Source: JBKJTP01 sp046590195
Lineage (GTDB): Bacteria; Bacteroidota; Ignavibacteria; Palsa-1295
DNA length: 6,958 bases
Reading direction: 5' to 3'
Assembly: GCA_046590195.1 (NCBI GenBank)
Contig: JBKJTP010000108.1
Coordinates: 1-6,958 of the forward strand
A program made the translations under genes and the position numbers. The notes under the pieces are model-generated. The model worked only from the letters and a program-made list of their open reading frames with translations, was not told the DNA's origin and ran no database searches. Position 1 is the stretch's first letter, and the number at the start of each line of letters is the position of its first letter. Positions 4,278-6,958 of the stretch are shown here, in pieces.

Positions 4278-4303
4278 CTCCCACTCGCCCCAGCGAGGGG
4301 GAG
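4278..4303. repeat. GC-rich hairpin, probable dispersed repeat
   Basis: CTCCC (4278-4282) and CTCGC (4284-4288) pair with GCGAG (4293-4297) and GGGAG (4299-4303) around a CCCA loop, with one A-G mismatch. It lies between the lipoprotein stop and the RDD promoter. There is no T-tract on either side, so it is not a canonical terminator, though it could slow polymerase or protect the upstream mRNA's 3' end. Similar CTCCCCCTCGC hairpins recur between genes in other bacteria. Confidence 0.5.
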
Positions 4304-4342
4304 TTAGAGGGGGTGGCGTGTCGACGTCTGACCACTCAGGGC

Positions 4343-4927
4343 TTACTGTATCGTCACCGGAAAATTAACATCGACATCCGATTCGCTAGAGCGATCCGTC
4401 CCGTTCTTGCTACCTAGTTCTTCAAAGTGTGAGAGCACCACATTGAGATTCCCGACAACTGGCGACGTGAAGTCTTGAGTATGAATGATAGTCGCCAAAC
4501 CCAGCGGCAGAGCGTTCGCATCCCTATCTGTGACGCGAACCGTCAACTTCGTTTGCAGCGTGTTATCAGGCTGATAAAAGACCTGATGCTGCGTACCCAA
4601 CTCGAGGACCTCGTCAGTGACTTCGATCAGTGTGTCATCGCGATCTGCGATCGCCTCGAGAAATCGGATCGAGCCGAAGTATGTACGGCCGCCTTTGAGC
4701 GTAACGCCTGTGATAACCGGCTGTCCACTTCCGCTCGGTCCATCGATATCAACAAAGCTCGCAACAACGCTATCCTGCACGTTCGCAGAATCTTTCAGCG
4801 TGAGCAACACGTGCGTGATGAGCTCCTGTGGTGGATCGACGTTAGCATCGCCAGGGCTATCGCATGAAAGGAAACCGATAGAAAGTACAAATGCAAGGAA
4901 GAGACTAAGTTGTTTCATAATGATCAT
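4343..4927 (-). CDS. Putative lipoprotein paired with the TonB-dependent receptor
   Basis: 194 residues if started at the ATG overlapping the receptor's stop (ATGA, 4927-4924); a second ATG three codons in (4918) is possible. A lipoprotein signal is visible: basic start, hydrophobic core, then GFLSC with Cys22 as the likely lipidated residue. The Phe at -3 is unusual. The next residues are acidic (DSPGDANVD), as in Bacteroidota lipoproteins exported to the surface. The remainder is beta-rich: ELITHVLLTL (35-44), VDIDGPSGSGQPVITG (59-74), EVTDEVLELGTQHQVFY (102-118), TDRDANALPLGLAT (133-146), and the end DVNFPVTIQ. I recall this pattern from conserved lipoproteins encoded beside TonB receptors in Flavobacteriia. 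Their function is unproven; capture or hand-over of the receptor's substrate is the natural inference. Translation is probably coupled to the receptor. Confidence 0.82.
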   Translation of the reverse strand: MIIMKQLSLFLAFVLSIGFLSCDSPGDANVDPPQELITHVLLTLKDSANVQDSVVASFVDIDGPSGSGQPVITGVTLKGGRTYFGSIRFLEAIADRDDTLIEVTDEVLELGTQHQVFYQPDNTLQTKLTVRVTDRDANALPLGLATIIHTQDFTSPVVGNLNVVLSHFEELGSKNGTDRSSESDVDVNFPVTIQ

Positions 4928-6958
4928 CGGTTACCAAATGGTAGTGAAATACGAATGATAAAATTTCTTCCCGGATCGTCAGAGAAATAGCGGTAGCGAC
5001 TGAGATAATCGCTGTAACGCTGGTTCAGGATGTTCTGCGCTTGTAGATAGATGTCGAGTTGCTGCCCCAGGATGACCACATGCGTTGTCAGTTTTGCATT
5101 TAGAAGCATGTAGCCAGCAGGCGGTGCAGCGTAATCCATTCCTTCAGGCACGTGCGATGGCTTCGCGACAGCGATCGTGTTCAGCGCGATCGAAGACGAC
5201 TGAAACGCATCGAGCCAATCGGGCAGCAGATACTCCACTTCAAGCTCTGCGCGATCGGCAGGCATTCCGAAGAGCGGCTGCTTTGCATCAGTGTTCGTAC
5301 CGCGCACGAGCGATGATGTGAGTCGCGTGCTCAACTGTTCAAGAAGTTGATACTGCAACGTTAGCTCGCCGCCCACAAGCCGCGCATCGGCTTGCTGATA
5401 CTTGAATGCAGGATAGGCACCGCTGATCGTGAGCACCGGAGCCGACTGTGGCGTCAGGTTGATGAAGCCATCGAAATTATTGACAAAGCCAGCTACTTCC
5501 AGTGCGAGCTTTGGTGTCTGCAAACGAAATGATAGATCGGTATTGATCGAGCGCTCGCTCGTAAGAGACTTATCTCCTTGCTCGAACTGCGCGCTGCCAT
5601 GATGCACGCCATTGCTGTATAGCTCATTGATGCTTGGCGGTCGCCAGGCGGTTGCGACGCCTGCATTCATCGTCCAGTGATTGCCAAGAGCCCACGTCAA
5701 TCCCAACGCACCGGATGCCGAAGCAAAGTCGTGCTCGGCCCGCTCAATGTCTTTGATCGACAGCGCATAGACCTGCATATCATTTACATCATATCTTGCG
5801 CCAGCTTTGATCATGACATCTTCACCGATGCCAAGTTGCTCGAGCACGAAGACGCCAGCAGCATACGAGAGATAATTCGGGATCAAGAGATCGTAGCCAT
5901 CGCCAGTGTTCGCTTGTCGCACACCATTGATGCCAATGGAGCCCGTCATGTTGCCGATCGGTTTGTGCGCAAGCTTAAGATCCATGCTGTTCGTATTCAA
6001 CTGCAATCGCATTGATCGCCGCGCTAGCTTTGATGGGTCACGCTGGCTCTCGTACTCCGAGCGGTCATTATGCTGCAAGCCGAAGTGCGCCTCGATCTTG
6101 CCGAGCAACGTGATGTTGGTGTGGCCGCCAAGCGACAGCAGATCGTGATCGACCGTCTGTTTCGGCGCGTTGATGTCGTAACCGAACTCGTATGTGGCCG
6201 ATGGATGTCCCTGCGCGATGATGCGCTCGAGATCGGCTTTGCTTCCAACATGCGAGCCCGAGAAGATGCCGATCTCGCTGCCAAAGTGACTGGCAAACGC
6301 CTCGAACCCATAGTCATCTGCAGCATATCCCATCGCGAGCGATCCGTTCAGCTCGCGGAATGCTGTGTTGCCCATGACGCGATCAGGCGTGTGCGAATCA
6401 CCTGCGATGCGTCCGCTGACTTGCCCGCGCCAACCGAATCCATCGAATCCAGGGACGCCGCCTTCGATCATCAGCGATGATGCACCCTGCCTGTTATTGC
6501 TGAATGCATTGAGCGCAAGATTACCCCGTATCTTCGCGTCGTTCGGAAGTTCGCGTGGCACAACGCGTATCACGCCGCCCATCGCACCTGCACCGTATTC
6601 AACGCTCGCTGCACCTTTGACAATCTCGATCGTCGTTGGCGAGAACGGATCGATCTCTGGCCCATGCTCCGCGCCCCACTGCTGACCTTCCTGCACGATG
6701 CCCGCGTTCAGCACAGTGATGCGCTGACTGTGCAACCCGCGAATAACAGGCTTTGAGATCGATGCGCCGGTCTGCAGCGTCGTCACGCCGCTGATGTGTT
6801 CGAGCGATTCGCCGAGCGTTTGTCCGCGATCGCGATCGAGATCTTCCTCGCTGAGAGTTGTCGATCGCTCTTTATGCACATGGCCATGCACCACGATCTC
6901 CTCGCCAGTCACGCGCAGGTGAGCGAGCACGATCTTTAGCTCGCGATCGGAGCTGAGC
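4924..6958 (-). CDS. TonB-dependent outer-membrane receptor, N-terminus beyond the right edge
   Basis: 677 residues are visible. The frame stays open through the right edge, so the signal peptide and probably a carboxypeptidase-regulatory-like domain lie outside. The GTG at 6930 is not the true start. From the visible start: a TonB-box-like EEIVV (19-23) followed by H24, H26 and H28; a plug domain (~36-150) with PVIRG, EGQQWGAEHGPEID (90-103) and IVKGAASVEYGAGAMGGVI (112-130); then a beta-barrel with WRPPSINELYSNGVHHG near residues 438-455 and a typical end, NILNQRYSDYLSRYRYFSDD...NFIIRISLPFGNR. Such receptors import metal chelates, heme or vitamins using TonB-ExbBD energy. The EGQQWG/EHGPEID plug and His-rich segments recall zinc-type (ZnuD-like) receptors, but substrate assignment is inference. 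Its TGA overlaps the lipoprotein's ATG. Confidence 0.94.
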   Translation of the reverse strand, partial: LSSDRELKIVLAHLRVTGEEIVVHGHVHKERSTTLSEEDLDRDRGQTLGESLEHISGVTTLQTGASISKPVIRGLHSQRITVLNAGIVQEGQQWGAEHGPEIDPFSPTTIEIVKGAASVEYGAGAMGGVIRVVPRELPNDAKIRGNLALNAFSNNRQGASSLMIEGGVPGFDGFGWRGQVSGRIAGDSHTPDRVMGNTAFRELNGSLAMGYAADDYGFEAFASHFGSEIGIFSGSHVGSKADLERIIAQGHPSATYEFGYDINAPKQTVDHDLLSLGGHTNITLLGKIEAHFGLQHNDRSEYESQRDPSKLARRSMRLQLNTNSMDLKLAHKPIGNMTGSIGINGVRQANTGDGYDLLIPNYLSYAAGVFVLEQLGIGEDVMIKAGARYDVNDMQVYALSIKDIERAEHDFASASGALGLTWALGNHWTMNAGVATAWRPPSINELYSNGVHHGSAQFEQGDKSLTSERSINTDLSFRLQTPKLALEVAGFVNNFDGFINLTPQSAPVLTISGAYPAFKYQQADARLVGGELTLQYQLLEQLSTRLTSSLVRGTNTDAKQPLFGMPADRAELEVEYLLPDWLDAFQSSSIALNTIAVAKPSHVPEGMDYAAPPAGYMLLNAKLTTHVVILGQQLDIYLQAQNILNQRYSDYLSRYRYFSDDPGRNFIIRISLPFGNR

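Noticed and set aside
4278..4303. Intrinsic terminator for the lipoprotein operon
   Set aside because: The hairpin is good but no T-tract follows in either direction.

Overview
The window looks like a chromosomal segment from a bacterium of the Bacteroidota/Ignavibacteriota-Kapabacteria group (FCB superphylum). Three things in the sequence support this. One protein ends in a type IX secretion (Por) C-terminal sorting domain. Several genes are preceded by the Bacteroidota-type -7 element TAnnTTTG, twice with a correctly spaced upstream TTG. A TonB-dependent receptor is coupled to a lipoprotein of a kind common next to such receptors in this group. Assignment below phylum level is not possible from the sequence alone.

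Layout from left to right. Positions 1-493 hold no convincing complete gene. They contain a dispersed hairpin repeat, a long inverted repeat with mutually exclusive helices, and a very strong leftward promoter (344-374) whose transcript runs towards the left edge, possibly into a gene that continues outside. Next is a leftward pair of very small membrane proteins (676-885 and 494-673) ending in a clear intrinsic terminator (445-480). Positions 886-1258 contain a textbook REP doublet (REPIN, 1050-1205): two GTAG-plus-hairpin REP sequences in inverted orientation, lying just upstream of a rightward gene for a membrane-anchored protein of unknown function (1259-1879). A convergent leftward gene (1983-2987) encodes a secreted T9SS protein, and its stop codon lies inside a 22-bp tandem repeat.

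A divergent intergenic region (2988-3169) carries promoters in both directions. The rightward gene (3170-3553) resembles the molybdopterin synthase large subunit MoaE but seems to lack the two catalytic lysines. Positions 3554-3748 are repeat-rich: a GTGCTGA heptamer array, a second copy of the hairpin repeat seen at the left edge, and six perfect 14-bp units that run up to the stop codon of the next leftward gene. That gene (3749-4234) encodes an RDD-family membrane protein. After another hairpin-bearing spacer comes a leftward operon: a TonB-dependent outer-membrane receptor (4924 to beyond the right edge, N-terminus missing) whose stop overlaps the start of a probable outer-membrane-associated lipoprotein (4343-4927).

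The receptor and lipoprotein probably act together in uptake of a metal or metal chelate. The other genes look like unrelated housekeeping or hypothetical units. The most notable feature of the window is its intergenic content: a REPIN, a second REP-like inverted pair, a hairpin family showing compensatory changes, two tandem arrays abutting or overlapping stop codons, and a strong promoter in front of a structured leader without an obvious product. No RAYT transposase, CRISPR array, tRNA or rRNA is visible.
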